Below are positions 5,650-6,578 of a stretch of 6,578 nt of DNA, piece after piece (positions within the stretch are counted from its first letter, which is position 1; each line of letters opens with the position of its first letter). The position numbers and the translations under genes were made by a program. The notes below the pieces were generated by a model. The model had not been told where the DNA came from. It ran no database searches and worked only from the letters and a program-made list of their open reading frames with translations. This DNA is from Gorillibacterium sp. (GTDB taxonomy: Bacteria; Bacillota; Bacilli; Paenibacillales; NBRC-103111). The stretch is taken from positions 1 through 6,578 of the forward strand of contig JAIMBU010000156.1 of assembly GCA_023511325.1 (NCBI GenBank), written 5' to 3'.

Positions 5650-6120
5650 ATGATTACAGGATCGACGATGATTCTAGTTGATGCAGATGCTTGCCCCGTG
5701 AAGACGGAGATCGTAATGGTGGCACTTAAGTTTAAAGTTCCCGTATGGATGGTTGCTTCTTATGATCATCGCATCCTACCAGGTGAAGGGTTTACTGTCT
5801 TTCAAGTAGATCGCTCCGACCAATCGGTTGACCTGTTTATCGCTAATCGGATCAGTAAAGATGATCTATTGATCACACAAGACTTCGGTCTTGCGGCGAT
5901 CTGCATCGCCAAAAAAGCCATTGTCTTGTCAAATCGAGGGCAAATTTACACAGACAGAACAATTGATTTTCTTTTGGATAGTCGAAGTGAACAGGCGCGA
6001 ACAAGGCGCGGAGGCGGTCGTACCAAGGGTCCGCGGGCTTTTACTGCTCTCGACCGAAAAATTTTCCAACAAACTTTGACAAAAGTTTTGTCAGACAAGC
6101 AGGAGATATTCCGCACATAA
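5650..6120 (+). CDS. YaiI/YqxD family protein (DUF188), PIN-like fold
   Basis: Conserved bacterial protein of the YaiI/YqxD (UPF0178, DUF188) family. The family is related to PIN/NYN-type nuclease folds, but its cellular role is not established. The product is 156 residues, the normal length. Visible signatures: ILVDADACPVKTEI (8-21) with acidic D11 and D13, ASYDHR near 36-41, VDRSDQSVDLFIANR (53-67), LLITQDFGLAA (73-83) with D78, VLSNRGQIYT (92-101) and the basic RRGGGRTKGPRAF (119-131). The aspartates are placed as in a metal-binding PIN-like site (inference). The ATG at 5650 follows AGGTGGTGA (5638-5646). The ATG at 5668 would also keep the core but has no ribosome binding site. It lies just upstream of dnaG, as in B. 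subtilis (yqxD-dnaG-sigA), and probably shares its transcript. A short palindrome lies near its 3' end. Confidence 0.95.
   Translation: MITGSTMILVDADACPVKTEIVMVALKFKVPVWMVASYDHRILPGEGFTVFQVDRSDQSVDLFIANRISKDDLLITQDFGLAAICIAKKAIVLSNRGQIYTDRTIDFLLDSRSEQARTRRGGGRTKGPRAFTALDRKIFQQTLTKVLSDKQEIFRT
6077..6093. repeat. 17-bp palindrome in the end of the yqxD-type gene
   Basis: TGACAAAA (6077-6084), a single central G, then TTTTGTCA (6086-6093): a perfect 8-bp inverted repeat. An overlapping second one (AAACTT/AAGTTT, 6071-6076 and 6083-6088) shares the site. It lies 71 nt before the dnaG start and could be an operator or simply codon usage (LTKVLSD). It includes a TTGACA at 6076-6081, but no fitting -10 box follows. 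Confidence 0.45.
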
Positions 6121-6152
6121 GCGAATAGATTATACGTGTCCAAATAAGATGC

Positions 6153-6159
6153 AGGTGAT
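6153..6159 (+). promoter_or_regulatory. Ribosome binding site that fixes the dnaG start at TTG
   Basis: AGGTGAT lies 4 nt before TTG 6164, almost the same geometry as at the PPDK-regulator gene (AGGTGATGGA then ATG). The in-frame ATG at 6158 overlaps the site and the ATG at 6149 precedes it, so TTG is preferred. Confidence 0.7.
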
Positions 6160-6163
6160 GGAA

Positions 6164-6578
6164 TTGAGTTATGGACGCATACCTGACGAAGTGATTGAAG
6201 CTGTCTTGAAGAAACATGACATCGTTGACGTGATTGGCAAGCATGTACCACTGAAGAAGCAGGGTCACTACATGAAGGGACTTTGTCCCTTTCATTCCGA
6301 AAAAACACCCTCCTTCACAGTGAATCCGGAGCGACAAATTTATTACTGCTTCGGTTGTCATGCCACGGGCAATCTCATTCATTTCGCAATGGAAATAGAG
6401 GGGCTCACCTTTCCGGAAGCGGTACGACAGTTAGCCGATGAGGCAGATATCCCCTTCGAGCGAGATGAAGAACCGGAAGAGAAAAGCCAAGATCGGAGAA
6501 ACCGTGATACCCTCTACGCGGCGCATGAATTCGCGGCTCGTTTGTATCAGCATATTTTGACTAGCACCAAGCAAGGGC
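6164..6578 (+). CDS. dnaG: DNA primase DnaG, N-terminal part (3' end outside window)
   Basis: DnaG synthesises RNA primers at the replication fork, working with the replicative helicase. The window holds 138 codons of a protein usually near 600 residues: the CHC2 zinc-binding domain and the beginning of the linker to the TOPRIM core. The start reads MSYGRIPDEVIEAVL, then DIVDVIGKHVPLKKQGHYMK. The zinc ligands are C41, H44, C62 and C65 (C-x2-H-x17-C-x2-C) within LCPFHSEKTPSF and YYCFGCHATGN. GLTFPEAVRQLADEA follows, as expected. TTG 6164 is chosen because AGGTGAT lies 4 nt upstream. ATG 6158 or 6149 would add 2 or 5 residues and have poor ribosome binding sites. The gene follows the yqxD-type gene by 43 nt with no terminator. 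sigA would be expected further downstream. The catalytic core is not visible. Confidence 0.97.
   Translation, partial: MSYGRIPDEVIEAVLKKHDIVDVIGKHVPLKKQGHYMKGLCPFHSEKTPSFTVNPERQIYYCFGCHATGNLIHFAMEIEGLTFPEAVRQLADEADIPFERDEEPEEKSQDRRNRDTLYAAHEFAARLYQHILTSTKQG

Noticed and set aside
6076..6104. TTGACA as the -35 of a dnaG promoter
   Set aside because: No -10-like hexamer at 16-18 nt (GCAGGA region). GATATT is 23 nt away.

Overview
The window is a housekeeping stretch of a low-to-mid G+C Gram-positive chromosome. It is most likely Paenibacillus or a close relative in the Paenibacillaceae. The reasons are the order recO, glyQ, glyS, PPDK regulatory protein (yqfL/ppsR-type), yqxD/yaiI-type protein, dnaG; strong AGGTGAT/GGAGGG-type ribosome binding sites; a glycine T-box leader; and a DnaG that opens with the MSYGRIPDE-type sequence I associate with Paenibacillus. 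All genes lie on the + strand. The genus call rests on recognition, not on a search.

Layout: the 3' half of recO (1-395) ends in a very strong intrinsic terminator (420-466). Next comes an interval of about 890 bp (467-1355) with no convincing gene. It is made largely of repeats: four dispersed 23-bp hairpin units, a G-rich strand-skewed block with a 14-bp tandem, six 15-bp tandem units, a 14-bp inverted repeat, and 42-bp tandem units in an A-B-A-B pattern. A sigma-A-type promoter (1356-1385) follows, then a glycine T-box riboswitch (about 1392-1637) with GGC specifier, AGUA loop-E motif, UGGA bulge and competing terminator.

The T-box controls glyQ and glyS (overlapping by 8 nt), the two subunits of glycyl-tRNA synthetase. 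A dual kinase/phosphorylase of the PPDK-regulatory family follows 4 nt after glyS. After it come a short AT-rich segment with a possible 42-codon ORF, a YqxD/YaiI (DUF188) protein, and the start of dnaG, which runs off the window. No terminator is evident between glyQ and dnaG, so the genes could be co-transcribed, linking translation (GlyRS), carbon-metabolism control (PPDK RP) and replication (primase).

No new multi-gene system is visible. The part that known features do not explain is the compound repeat block between recO and glyQ. Its ORFs on both strands are best explained as by-products of repeat lengths that are multiples of three.
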